Positions 41,339-50,161 of a DNA stretch of 64,000 bases are shown here, one piece after another. A program made the translations under genes and the position numbers. The notes beneath the pieces are model-generated. The model searched no databases. It saw only the letters and a program-made list of their open reading frames with translations, and had not been told where the DNA came from. Location of the stretch: NCBI GenBank assembly GCA_004557735.1, contig SFFV01000007.1, positions 10,067 to 74,066 of the forward strand. The letters run 5' to 3'. The first letter of the stretch is position 1. The number at the start of each line of letters is the position of its first letter. This stretch comes from Clostridiales bacterium (GTDB taxonomy: Bacteria; Bacillota; Clostridia; Oscillospirales; Oscillospiraceae).

Positions 41339-41436
41339 ATGTGTAAATTTTTTACATATGTATAAGCAACTCAGGAGGGACTGGCCATCGAAAACCTGCG
41401 TGTTGGAAAAGAGCGGCAAAAGCATACTATAGTATG
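41339..41436. promoter_or_regulatory. Inverted repeats upstream of the sipW promoter
   Basis: TGTAAA-ttt-TTTACA at 41342-41356, extended outward by CAT/ATG, lies about 60 bp upstream of the -35. A perfect 14-bp palindrome CATACTATAGTATG lies at 41423-41436. The 41281-41475 stretch is AT-rich with no gene. A six-T tract on the minus strand near 41441, after a short CCGT/ACGG stem, may end the NUDIX transcript. Confidence 0.45.
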
Positions 41437-41475
41437 AGGGAAAAAACCGTCGGATAACGGAGGACGTTTCTCCCG

Positions 41476-41991
41476 TCAGCTTTGCGGACAGCTCCCCTTG
41501 CCCGGGAGGGTCTTATCCAGAAGGAGCTGATTGCCGTCCAGCTCGGCGGCGGCGAGCTCTTCGCCGCGGTAGACGAGCTTGAGCGAGAAAAACGGCGCGT
41601 CCTCCGCGAGCAGGCGGAGAAAAATTCTGTCGCCCTCCCAAAGCTTCTTTGTGAGCAGCTCGTCCTTGCCGATCCACGCAAGCTCGCCCTCGTCGCAGGG
41701 CTTCTGCTCGCCCGTCCACGCGTCCGCGGTGAACAGGTGCATGTATTCGCACGGCCACACGTCGGATACGAACGTTACAAGGCCGCGGCAGCGCCAGCGC
41801 GTGAGCGTAAGTCCCGTTTCCTCGCGCACCTCGCGGCGGAGGCAGTCCTCCGGGCTCTCCCCCGGCTCGAACTTGCCGCCGACGCCGATCCATTTGTCAT
41901 GGTTCCCGTCGTTTTCCTTTTTCGTGCGGTGGAGCATCAGATACTCGCCGCCGCGTTCCAAATAGCAGAGCGTTGTGAGTTTGGTTTCCAT
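41476..41991 (-). CDS. NUDIX hydrolase, MutT-like
   Basis: A 171-residue protein that hydrolyses a nucleoside diphosphate-linked substrate. The NUDIX box is complete: GGKFEPGESPEDCLRREV plus REETGL (about 38-61), with the metal-binding REVREE. The N-terminal half resembles 8-oxo-dGTPases (MLHRTKKENDGNHDKWIGVG). Substrate unproven. Its ATG is directly adjacent to the stop of the RluA gene. Confidence 0.9.
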   Translation of the reverse strand: METKLTTLCYLERGGEYLMLHRTKKENDGNHDKWIGVGGKFEPGESPEDCLRREVREETGLTLTRWRCRGLVTFVSDVWPCEYMHLFTADAWTGEQKPCDEGELAWIGKDELLTKKLWEGDRIFLRLLAEDAPFFSLKLVYRGEELAAAELDGNQLLLDKTLPGKGSCPQS

Positions 41992-42633
41992 TTATTCTTC
42001 TCCGGAAAATTCCGTCCACGGGTACGCCGCGGGCGGCTTCTTTTCAAACGTCATGGCGTCGCCGGTGAGCGGGTGCGGAAAGGCCAGCTTGCAGGAAAAA
42101 AGCGCGATATCCCCTTCCCCGCTGCCGCCGTATTTCGCGTCGCCCCAAAGCGGCGCGCCATGCGCGGCGAACTGAGCGCGGATCTGGTGCGCGCGGCCTG
42201 TGTACAACCGGACGCGGCAGAGCGATAGCCCGGCGCGCTCTGCGCGCACTTCGTAGTCAAGACGCGCTTCGCGGACGTCCTTCCCCGGCGCTTCGGCAAC
42301 GAACGTCTTTCGGAGCATCCGGTCGCGCCGCAATAAATCGCGCAGCTCGCCGCTTTTCTCCGGCAGCCCGCCGCAGGCGACGGCGAGATATTCTTTGCGC
42401 ACGTCGCCGCGCTCGATCGCGCGGCCAAGGTCGGCGGCGGCATGGCGCGTGCGGGCGTAGACCATGACGCCGGAAACGGCGGCGTCCAGCCGGTGCACGG
42501 TGTAGACAGGGGCGGCCGCATCTCCGAGCGCGGCGCGCAGAAGCGGCGGCATGCCGCCCGGCCCGTCCGTGGAGAGGACGCCCACAGGCTTCACGCAAAC
42601 GATGATTTTGTTGTCCAGATACAATATTTCCAC
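41992..42633 (-). CDS. RluA family pseudouridine synthase
   Basis: Isomerises uridine to pseudouridine in rRNA or tRNA. 213 residues with the catalytic motif TVHRLDAAVSGVMVYAR (Asp50), KEYLAV and the family block YTGRAHQIRAQFAAHG. There is no S4 domain, and it is shorter than RluC/D. The GTG at 42633 is chosen for AGGAG 7 bases upstream. The frame is open far upstream but nothing there fits the family. Coupled to the NUDIX gene. Confidence 0.9.
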   Translation of the reverse strand: MEILYLDNKIIVCVKPVGVLSTDGPGGMPPLLRAALGDAAAPVYTVHRLDAAVSGVMVYARTRHAAADLGRAIERGDVRKEYLAVACGGLPEKSGELRDLLRRDRMLRKTFVAEAPGKDVREARLDYEVRAERAGLSLCRVRLYTGRAHQIRAQFAAHGAPLWGDAKYGGSGEGDIALFSCKLAFPHPLTGDAMTFEKKPPAAYPWTEFSGEE

Positions 42634-42731
42634 AGCATTGCTCCTTTTGACCACTATATATAGTATCACATACGGGGTAGCGGGGCAAGATGTTTTGTGA
42701 TATACTTTTCCGGAAAAAGGAGGGGATCGGT

Positions 42732-43658
42732 TTGTCGGAAATGTATCCTGCGTATTGCGGAGCGTTTCGCTGCACGGCAGGCGCGTGCCGCCACAACTGC
42801 TGTATCGGCTGGGAGATCGATATTGACGATACGAGCGCGGCGCGGTACGCCGCGCTGCCCGGGGCGTTCGGCGAACGCGTGCGTGCCGCCATCGAGCCGG
42901 GCAAGCCGCCGCACTTCCGGCTGGACGGCGCAGAGCGGTGCGCCATGCTCCGGGAGGATAATCTTTGCGAAATGCAGCGCACGCTCGGCGAAAGCGCGCT
43001 GTGCGATATCTGCCGCGACCATCCGCGCTACCGCGTGTTTCTGCCCGGGCGGACGGAGACCGGACTGGGGCTCTGCTGCGAGGAGGCGGCGCGGCTGCTT
43101 CTCGCACAGACGGAAAAGGCGACGCTCTGCGGCACGGTATCCGAAGCGCCGCCGCGCGAGACCGTGGAGCTGCTGCTCTTCCGGCAGAAGCTGCTGGACG
43201 CCGCGCAGGACCGGCGGCTGTCCCCCGGCGGGCGGATGCAGAAGATCCTGACGCTCTCCGGCGCTTCCCTGCCCCGGCGGACGGCGCGCGCGTGGGCGGC
43301 GTTTTTCGCCTCTCTTGAAGCGCTGGAGCCGGGATGGACGGAGACGCTCTCGAAGCTGGACAAACCGGTGGATTACGCCGGGTTCCGCGCCGTTTCCGCC
43401 GCGTGGGAAACGGAGTATGAGCAGCTGCTCGTCTATTTCCTGCTGCGGCACCTGCTTGCGGACGAGGGGCGCGGCACGGCGCAGCGCGCGGCGTTTGCCG
43501 TTTTGAGTACGGCCATGCTCTACGCTCTCGGCGCGGCGGCGCGGACAGAGAACGGCGCGCTCACCTTCGGCGAGCGCGTGGAGCTTGCGCGGCTCTGGTC
43601 GGCGAACGTGGAGTATTCCGAAGAAAATATGCGCGCGGTTCTCGATGAGTTAACGTAA
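42732..43658 (+). CDS. FliB-like lysine N-methylase family protein
   Basis: About 308 residues of the flagellin lysine-N-methylase (FliB)/YkgJ-type family. Clustered cysteines are seen early (YCGAFRCTAGACRHNCC, about 7-23), in CAMLREDNLCEMQ, in ALCDICRDHPRYR and in GLGLCCEEAARLL, consistent with an iron-sulphur or zinc site. FliB methylates flagellin surface lysines in enterobacteria, but no flagellar gene lies here, so the target is unknown. A TTG at 42732 has AGGAGG 8 bases upstream; ATG 42741 is an alternative start. Confidence 0.82.
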   Translation: MSEMYPAYCGAFRCTAGACRHNCCIGWEIDIDDTSAARYAALPGAFGERVRAAIEPGKPPHFRLDGAERCAMLREDNLCEMQRTLGESALCDICRDHPRYRVFLPGRTETGLGLCCEEAARLLLAQTEKATLCGTVSEAPPRETVELLLFRQKLLDAAQDRRLSPGGRMQKILTLSGASLPRRTARAWAAFFASLEALEPGWTETLSKLDKPVDYAGFRAVSAAWETEYEQLLVYFLLRHLLADEGRGTAQRAAFAVLSTAMLYALGAAARTENGALTFGERVELARLWSANVEYSEENMRAVLDELT

Positions 43659-43725
43659 TCTAATTTACATAAAATAGTTTCCATAATATATAACCGGCTG
43701 GTTGCCATGGATATCCGCGCATTAA

Positions 43726-43764
43726 GGACCCCCTGCTTTCAAAAACGGAAAGCAGGGGGTCTTT
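43726..43764. terminator. Bidirectional terminator hairpin
   Basis: GACCCCCTGCTTTC (43727-43740) pairs perfectly with 43748-43761 across a 7-nt loop. It sits between convergent genes; T-runs are short on both strands. Confidence 0.7.
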
Positions 43765-43813
43765 GACCGGCCGGAAAAGCTTCTTTCCGACAAAACTGTC
43801 GGAAAGGGGTTTC

Positions 43814-45250
43814 TTACCACGGGTGTTTGCTCTGGAACGTGAGCCATTTGAGCTCGGTGTAGTCGTCCATGGAGAACCGGCCGCCCTCGCGGCCGACGCC
43901 GCTCTCCTTCCAGCCGCCGCAGGGGGCGGTCGTGGAGCTGAGGTACGTGAGGTCGTTGATGTGCACCATTCCCGCCTCGATCTTCATGCCGAGCTCCATG
44001 GCGCGGTCGAGATTGTGCGTGAGCACCGCGGCGGAAAGGCCGAACACATTGTCGTTGCACCTGGCGAGCGCTTCTTCGGCGTTTTTCACGGGAATGATGC
44101 TCGTGACCGGCGCGAAGCTCTCCTCATAAAAGATGCGCATGCTCTCGTCCACGTTGCACAGCACCGTCGGGCGGAAGAACGGCCCTTCGTGCGTGCCGCC
44201 GCAGAGGAGCTTTGCGCCCTTCGATACGGCGTCCTGCACCTGCGAGCGGACGAACGCGCAGTGGCGCTCGTCGATCAGCGGGCCGATGAATACGTCCGGG
44301 TCGGTCGGGTCGCCAACCTTGAGCGAGAGCGCGTAGTCGCGCAGCTTCCCGCAGAACGCCTCGTACAGCGGCTCTTCCACAAGGATGCGCGACGTTGCCA
44401 TGCAAAGCTGTCCCTGGTTGCTGAACGCGCCGAGACCCGCGGTTTTCACGGCCTCGTCGATATCGTAGTCGCGCAGCACGAGCAGCGGGTTTTTGCCGCC
44501 GAGCTCCATCGCCGTGCGCTTGAAGTCCTGCGCCGCGGCGGCGGCGATCTTCCGCCCGGCGTTCCCGCCGCCGGTGAAGGACACCATGCGCACGCGCTTA
44601 TCCTGCGCGAGCACCGCGGAAAGGCTCTCGTCCGCGACCGGGACAACGTTGAGCGCGCCCGCCGGGAGGCCGGCCTCGTGCAGCACCTCGCCGAGCAGCA
44701 GGCATACCGCCGGGGTGTGCGGCGACGGCTTGAGAATGAAGCTGTTGCCCGCGGCGAGCGCGAACGCCAGCTTTTTCACCGAGAGGATCAGCGGATAGTT
44801 GAACGGGAGTATTCCCAGAATAACGCCGAGCGGGTGGCGGACGGCCATCGTCATCTGCCCCGGCTTGCCCGCCGGGTATACCTCCGTTGTGTGGCGGCGG
44901 CATTCGCCCGCCGCGACGCGGAAGAGATTCACGCTGCCGGCAAATTCGCCGCGCGCGATGGACTGCGCCTTGCCGCCCTCGCGGACGAGAAGCTCCAGAA
45001 ATTCTTCCGCGCGGCTCTCCATAATGTCTGCGGCGCGCAGCAGCACGCGCTCGCGCACGTCCGCCAGCGTCCCGGCCCAGCCGGGAAACGCGGCCGCGGC
45101 AGTCGAAAGCGCGGTCTCCACGTCGGCAGGGCCGGCGCGGTGCACCGTGAAGAGGGGCTTGCCCGTTGCAGGCTCCATATCCTCGCGCACACAGCCGTCG
45201 GTCTGCGGCGTCCATGCGCCGTTCAGATACAGAGGATACTCGTTTCTCAT
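43814..45250 (-). CDS. NAD(P)-dependent aldehyde dehydrogenase
   Basis: Oxidises an aldehyde to an acid. 478 residues. The nucleotide-binding region FNYPLILSVKKLAFALAAGN with FILKPSPHTP, the FTGGGNAGRK turn, general base Glu249 in MELGGKNP and nucleophile Cys283 in NQGQLCMATSR are all present. It resembles the benzaldehyde/vanillin-type group, but the substrate cannot be read. ATG 45250 has AGGAGTG upstream. It lies downstream of the nucleoside phosphorylase gene; deoxyribose degradation yields acetaldehyde, so a link is conceivable but unproven. Confidence 0.92.
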   Translation of the reverse strand: MRNEYPLYLNGAWTPQTDGCVREDMEPATGKPLFTVHRAGPADVETALSTAAAAFPGWAGTLADVRERVLLRAADIMESRAEEFLELLVREGGKAQSIARGEFAGSVNLFRVAAGECRRHTTEVYPAGKPGQMTMAVRHPLGVILGILPFNYPLILSVKKLAFALAAGNSFILKPSPHTPAVCLLLGEVLHEAGLPAGALNVVPVADESLSAVLAQDKRVRMVSFTGGGNAGRKIAAAAAQDFKRTAMELGGKNPLLVLRDYDIDEAVKTAGLGAFSNQGQLCMATSRILVEEPLYEAFCGKLRDYALSLKVGDPTDPDVFIGPLIDERHCAFVRSQVQDAVSKGAKLLCGGTHEGPFFRPTVLCNVDESMRIFYEESFAPVTSIIPVKNAEEALARCNDNVFGLSAAVLTHNLDRAMELGMKIEAGMVHINDLTYLSSTTAPCGGWKESGVGREGGRFSMDDYTELKWLTFQSKHPW

Positions 45251-45279
45251 TGGATCACTCCTATTCTTTATTTTCAAAA

Positions 45280-46584
<1,305 letters not shown>

Positions 46585-46776
46585 GATGCATCACCTCTTT
46601 GAGGGGATTTTACCACATTCAGCACGCAGAAACAAGGACTTCCCTGTGGGCGCAAAACGGCAAAACCGGAATTATTCTTTTAACGGATCCATAAAAAAAT
46701 AAGTGGAATAATAGAGATATCCGTGGTAAAATAGAGTGCGAAAAAGTGATTTTTTCGCATTATTTCGCATTATTTT

Positions 46777-46932
46777 AAAGGAGGACTGTACCATGGATTA
46801 TCAAAAGATAAACGAGCTGCTCCTGAAACTCAAAAGTGCATATAAAAGTATAGGAAAGGAGGACTGTACCATGGATTATCAAAAGATAGACGAGCTGCTC
46901 CTGAAGCTCAAAAGTGCATATAAAAGTATAGG
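46777..46932 (+). repeat. 78-bp tandem duplication of a gene start
   Basis: Two 78-bp units (46777-46854 and 46855-46932) differ at only two bases. Each holds the AAAGGAGG ribosome site, the ATG and the first 21 or so codons. The unit length is a multiple of three, so the frame is preserved through both. Confidence 0.95.
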
Positions 46933-47521
46933 AGCAGAAGCAAACTTAGTGGTGGAGAAGCCGGCAAGCCGTACAGAAGTAGAAGAGGTTGAAAAAAGAC
47001 TGGGAAGAAAATTGCCAATACAGATAAGGGATTTCTTTTTACAGTATTCTAAGAAATGCGAGTTTTCAGCATATTTACCCGATGATCTTGAGCTGCCAGA
47101 CGCGTTAGAATCAATTTTTTGTGCGGACTTTATAATTTCATTGGAAGATTTAGCAGATATAGAAAAAGTGAGAAAAGGCTGGGTAGAAACATGCTTTAAC
47201 GACGAAGATGATGAATATGATGCTGTTTGGCATCATAAATTAGGTTTCATGCAAGTTCCGAATGGCGATATAATAGCATTTGATGTGAAAAAGAGTGAAA
47301 CAAATCCACCAGTGGTATATCTTAGCCATGATGACGGAGAGGGGCACGGATACATACTGGGAAAAGATTTTAATACTTTTTTTGAACAATTGTTATTGGT
47401 GGGAGCATGCGGTAATGAAGATTGGCAGATGCTGCCGTTTTGTTTGGATGCGGAATCGGGAATTGTATCAGATTGTGAAAATGCAAAGGAGTATCGAAAA
47501 ATCATAGGCTTACAGATATAG
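46793..47521 (+). CDS. SUKH (SMI1/KNR4)-family immunity-like protein
   Basis: 242 residues from ATG 46793, or 216 from the duplicated ATG at 46871. The core matches the SMI1/KNR4 (SUKH) fold: EVEKRLGRKLPIQIRDFFLQ near the N-terminus, then a tryptophan/acidic middle and VYLSHDDGEGHGY late. SUKH proteins are typical immunity partners of polymorphic or contact-dependent toxins; no toxin gene is adjacent. The DNA is clearly AT-rich compared with its neighbours, suggesting recent transfer. Both starts have equal ribosome sites, so two isoforms are possible. Confidence 0.8.
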   Translation: MDYQKINELLLKLKSAYKSIGKEDCTMDYQKIDELLLKLKSAYKSIGAEANLVVEKPASRTEVEEVEKRLGRKLPIQIRDFFLQYSKKCEFSAYLPDDLELPDALESIFCADFIISLEDLADIEKVRKGWVETCFNDEDDEYDAVWHHKLGFMQVPNGDIIAFDVKKSETNPPVVYLSHDDGEGHGYILGKDFNTFFEQLLLVGACGNEDWQMLPFCLDAESGIVSDCENAKEYRKIIGLQI

Positions 47522-47658
47522 TGAGAGGAATGTACAAATTCCGGTTCTCAAATGACGATTTGCCGCTTTCTCCGATCATGGCAGTTTTCATTGCGGAACA
47601 TCCTTTTTCCTTCGTTCAACCTGTAAGCCCAACGGCCGCCCGCTCGGCATTTAACCAA

Positions 47659-47841
47659 TTATGTTTCGTCCGCCAGCCCCGCAAGAATCCGGTTCGCCGT
47701 CGCCGCCGAAACGCCGCACAATACACGCACATCCGCGTTCATGATATACGGATGTGTTGCCAGGAGCCTCTCGATCTGCTTCCAGCGCATCGCCGCCTTA
47801 TCTGTCGCCCCATCGCACACCTCTGAGACCGCAGGCAACAT
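47659..47841 (-). pseudogene. Remnant of a winged-helix/HTH protein
   Basis: About 60 codons containing LLATHPYIMNADVRVLCGVS and AATANRILAGLADE, which reads as a C-terminal winged helix (as in Fic-type or divergent AAA_4 proteins). There is no credible ribosome site and no upstream domain. It lies just beyond the tRNA-Arg terminator, beside the AT-rich SUKH gene. It is probably debris of a mobile or defence gene. Confidence 0.4.
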
Positions 47842-47851
47842 TCCAAAAATG

Positions 47852-47894
47852 AAAAAGCGCCGGAAACCCTTGATTTTACTGGGTTTTCCGGCGT
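47852..47894 (-). terminator. Intrinsic terminator of the tRNA-Arg gene
   Basis: On the minus strand CGCCGGAAAACCC pairs with GGGTTTCCGGCG, followed by CTTTTTC. It lies 7 nt after the tRNA 3' end. Confidence 0.8.
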
Positions 47895-47900
47895 GATTCC

Positions 47901-47977
47901 TGGCGTCCCCGGCGCGATTCGAACGCACGGCCTTCCGCTTAGGAGGCGGATGCTCTATCCTGCTGAGCTACGGAGAC
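47901..47977 (-). tRNA. tRNA-Arg (anticodon CCT)
   Basis: A complete 77-nt cloverleaf with encoded CCA. The acceptor stem is GTCTCCG/CGGGGAC, the D arm is GCTC-AGCAGGATA-GAGC, and the anticodon stem TCCGC/GCGGA encloses the loop CTCCTAA with anticodon CCT, which reads AGG. The T arm is GTGCG-TTCGAAT-CGCGC. Genes for tRNA-Arg(CCT) are common integration sites for mobile elements. Confidence 0.95.
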
Positions 47978-48020
47978 GTATATAAGGTTTTAAGGCGGGG
48001 TCCTCCCCAAAAGGTGTCCG

Positions 48021-48071
48021 CTCCCCGTTCTCTTAGGAGGCGAATGCTCTATTCTGCTGAGCTGCGGGCGC
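48021..48071 (-). pseudogene. Degenerate 5' part of a second tRNA-Arg(CCT)
   Basis: GCGCCCG, an intact D arm and a CTCCTAA anticodon loop repeat the neighbouring tRNA, but one anticodon-stem pair is broken and no T arm or matching acceptor 3' side follows. The D-arm-to-anticodon segment is nearly identical to the functional gene 44 bp downstream in transcription direction. It is likely a relic of duplication or of element integration. Confidence 0.75.
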
Positions 48072-48180
48072 ATACGGTTTTGCGCGCGGAAACCACGCGG
48101 CAGTATTATTCTATCTCCTGATGTGCAATGCTGTCAAGGGGATTTCCGTTTGCGGCGGCGCGCCTTTCCCGCAAAAGGCG

Positions 48181-48209
48181 TTGCAATCGCATTCGCCGTG
48201 TGGTATTCT
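48181..48209 (+). promoter_or_regulatory. Predicted promoter of the cobalamin riboswitch/cbiL unit
   Basis: TTGCAA (48181-48186) and TATTCT (48204-48209) with a 17-bp spacer, about 35 bp upstream of the riboswitch P1 stem. Confidence 0.55.
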
Positions 48210-48245
48210 TAGCTTACATGGACGGATCTCCCGTAAAATTGAATA

Positions 48246-48391
48246 GAAACATCCGAAGGAAGGAACCGTGTGTGATCCACGGACTGTAACGGCAACTGTA
48301 ACGCGGAGCGACCCCAATATGCCACTGGGAAACCGGGAAGGCGGGCGAGCGAGGAAACGGAGTCAGGATATTTCCCCGGGTGGTATGTTTC
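48246..48391 (+). ncRNA. Cobalamin riboswitch
   Basis: The conserved core is readable in order: a GACTGTAACGG-type junction, a GCCACTGGGAAACCGGGAAG segment, and GGAGTCAGGATA, close to the B12-box region. The ends pair as GAAACAT (48246-48252) with ATGTTTC (48385-48391), forming P1. An intrinsic terminator lies 35 nt downstream, so control is probably by transcription termination when cobalamin is abundant. Confidence 0.92.
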
Positions 48392-48425
48392 CGATTAAAA
48401 CGCTATGATATTCTGAAAATACCGT

Positions 48426-48457
48426 CAGAGCAGCCTTTTGGCTGCTCTGATTTTTTT
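48426..48457 (+). terminator. Riboswitch-linked intrinsic terminator
   Basis: CAGAGCAGCC pairs with GGCTGCTCTG over a TTTT loop, followed by A and seven T (48451-48457). It is the expression platform of the cobalamin riboswitch. Confidence 0.85.
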
Positions 48458-48538
48458 GGTATTTTTCGGGAGAGCGTCGTCTCTGGAAATTCGTTTTGCG
48501 AGATTCCCCCATGATGAATTTTCAGGGAGGGCATAACC

Positions 48539-48610
48539 ATGCCGAAAATGATCTACCACCCCCGCAAAAAGGCCGGTCTCTTTTCTCCGGACAAGCGCAC
48601 GGAGGGATGA
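48539..48610 (+). CDS. Small ORF (23 residues) between riboswitch and cbiL
   Basis: ATG with GGGAGGG 7 bases upstream encodes MPKMIYHPRKKAGLFSPDKR plus three residues and stops 3 bp before cbiL. The peptide is basic and unknown. Its stop lies beside the cbiL ribosome site, so translation could be coupled. It may also be the scar of a deleted cobalamin gene. Confidence 0.4.
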   Translation: MPKMIYHPRKKAGLFSPDKRTEG

Positions 48611-48613
48611 GCC

Positions 48614-49333
48614 ATGAAAGCACAAACGGGAATGTTCTATGCCGTGGGCGTCGGCCCCGGCAATCCGGCGTGGATGACGCGCGAGGCGTGCGATGTGCTG
48701 GGCTTCTGCCCTGTCATCGCCGCGCCGAAAAACGCCGCCGGAGAAATATCGGCGCTGGACGTGGCGCGCGGCGCCGTCGATCTGAGGCGAAAGTCGATCC
48801 TGCCTTTGAGATTTACCGCGGCGCGGGCAAAGTCCGTGCGAAACGCCGAATATGTCCGCGCAGCGGGCAGCATTGCGCGCGTGCTGGACGCGGGGCTCAG
48901 CGTGGCGATGGTGAATCTCGGCGACGTTTCGATCTACGCCGCAGCGTACTATGTACTCGACGAACTGCGCCGGCAGGGCTATGCCACGCAGATGATCCCC
49001 GGCGTCACGAGCTTCAGCGCTGTGGCCGCAACGCTCGGCGCCAGCCTCACCGACATGGATTCGCCGCTCCACATCTATCCGGGTGAAGCGAAAAATCTGG
49101 ATACGGCGCTGGAGCTTTCGGGGACAAAGGTGCTGGTGAGATCCGGCAAGACCATCGGCGAGATCGCCGCGGCGCTCTCATGCCGCGGGCTTGCAAAGGA
49201 GGCGTCCATGGTCACCGACTGCGGTATGCCCTCGCAGAAGGTTTTCAGCGAGATGACCGATCTGCCGGAGAATGTCGGCGTCTTTTCCACGGTGATCGTC
49301 CCGGAGCCGCACAGAGCCGCACGAAAAAAATAA
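48614..49333 (+). CDS. cbiL: Precorrin-2/cobalt-factor II C20-methyltransferase
   Basis: Methylates C20 of the corrin precursor in cobalamin synthesis with S-adenosylmethionine. 239 residues of the tetrapyrrole methylase fold: YAVGVGPGNPAWMTREA at the start, VNLGDVSIYAAAYYV and the IPGVTSFSAVAATLG block. It is riboswitch-controlled. It stands alone, followed at once by a terminator; no other cobalamin gene is in the window, although this enzyme is useless without the rest of the pathway. Confidence 0.9.
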   Translation: MKAQTGMFYAVGVGPGNPAWMTREACDVLGFCPVIAAPKNAAGEISALDVARGAVDLRRKSILPLRFTAARAKSVRNAEYVRAAGSIARVLDAGLSVAMVNLGDVSIYAAAYYVLDELRRQGYATQMIPGVTSFSAVAATLGASLTDMDSPLHIYPGEAKNLDTALELSGTKVLVRSGKTIGEIAAALSCRGLAKEASMVTDCGMPSQKVFSEMTDLPENVGVFSTVIVPEPHRAARKK

Positions 49334-49337
49334 GAAC

Positions 49338-49371
49338 ATGCGCCGGAACGGGCTTTCCCGTTCCGGCGCAT
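49338..49371 (+). terminator. Terminator hairpin between cbiL and coaX
   Basis: A stem of about 15 bp (ATGCGCCGGAACGGG with its complement) with a short loop lies between convergent genes. A run of seven T follows 12 nt later on the plus strand. Confidence 0.7.
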
Positions 49372-49377
49372 GGAGCT

Positions 49378-50157
49378 TTATGCTTTTTTTCCGCTGCGGT
49401 TCTTCTCCCAGAGCACCGCAAGGCCAATAAGCAGCAGATCCGGCTCGTACCGGATCTCCCGGCGGCAGAACGGCGTGACGCACCCGGCGAGACCGCCGGT
49501 GGCAATCACGGCGGCGGGAGCGCCGAGTTCCGCCTCCATACGCTCGATCATCCCGTCGAGCAGAGCCGCGGAACCGTAGATCGCGCCGGACTGCATACAG
49601 GCGACCGTGTTCGTTCCGATGCACTTGGCCGGCGCGTCGAGCGAGACGCGCGGGAGCTGCGACGTGTGGCCGGAGAGCGATTCCATCGACAGGCGAAGCC
49701 CCGGAACGATCGCGCCGCCGGCAAAGCGGCCCTGCGCGTCTACGGCGGAGATGGTCGTGGCGGTGCCCATGTCGATGACGATGAGCGGCGGGCGGTGCAG
49801 ATGCAGCGCCGCAACCGCGCCGACAACAAGGTCTGCGCCGATCTGGCCGGGGTCGTCGAGCCGGATGTCCAGCCCGGTTTTGAGACCCTTGCCGACAACA
49901 AGCGTATCCAGACCCGTAAGAAGTTTGACCGCCCGGCACAGCGTGGACGTGAGCGGCCAGACGACGCTCGACAGGATCGCGCCTTCAAAATCCTCCGGCC
50001 GGAAGCCCGCAAACGCGAGGACCTCTTTTATGCCGACGGCATATTCGCAGTCGGTCTTATCCACGTCCGTCGCCATGCGCGCCACGGCGTGGATCTTTCG
50101 GTTTTCGATGCAACCGAGAACGATGTTCGTGTTGCCGGTGTCGATGGCAAGGATCAT
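49378..50157 (-). CDS. coaX: Type III pantothenate kinase
   Basis: Phosphorylates pantothenate, the first step to coenzyme A. 259 residues of the ASKHA fold: phosphate loop ILAIDTGNTNIVLG at the N-terminus, GADLVVGAVAAL, the second phosphate loop VIDMGTATTISAVD and GGAIVPGLRLSMESL. AAAGGAAAG precedes the ATG by 8 bases. It starts 4 bp after the ECF transporter gene, suggesting that the transporter supplies pantothenate. Confidence 0.94.
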   Translation of the reverse strand: MILAIDTGNTNIVLGCIENRKIHAVARMATDVDKTDCEYAVGIKEVLAFAGFRPEDFEGAILSSVVWPLTSTLCRAVKLLTGLDTLVVGKGLKTGLDIRLDDPGQIGADLVVGAVAALHLHRPPLIVIDMGTATTISAVDAQGRFAGGAIVPGLRLSMESLSGHTSQLPRVSLDAPAKCIGTNTVACMQSGAIYGSAALLDGMIERMEAELGAPAAVIATGGLAGCVTPFCRREIRYEPDLLLIGLAVLWEKNRSGKKA

Positions 50158-50161
50158 GGCG

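Noticed and set aside
46777..46932. Assembly artefact explaining the tandem duplication
   Set aside because: The two copies differ at two bases, which a simple assembly duplication would not produce; still worth checking with reads.
48021..48071. Second functional tRNA-Arg
   Set aside because: The anticodon stem is broken and the T arm and 3' acceptor half are missing.
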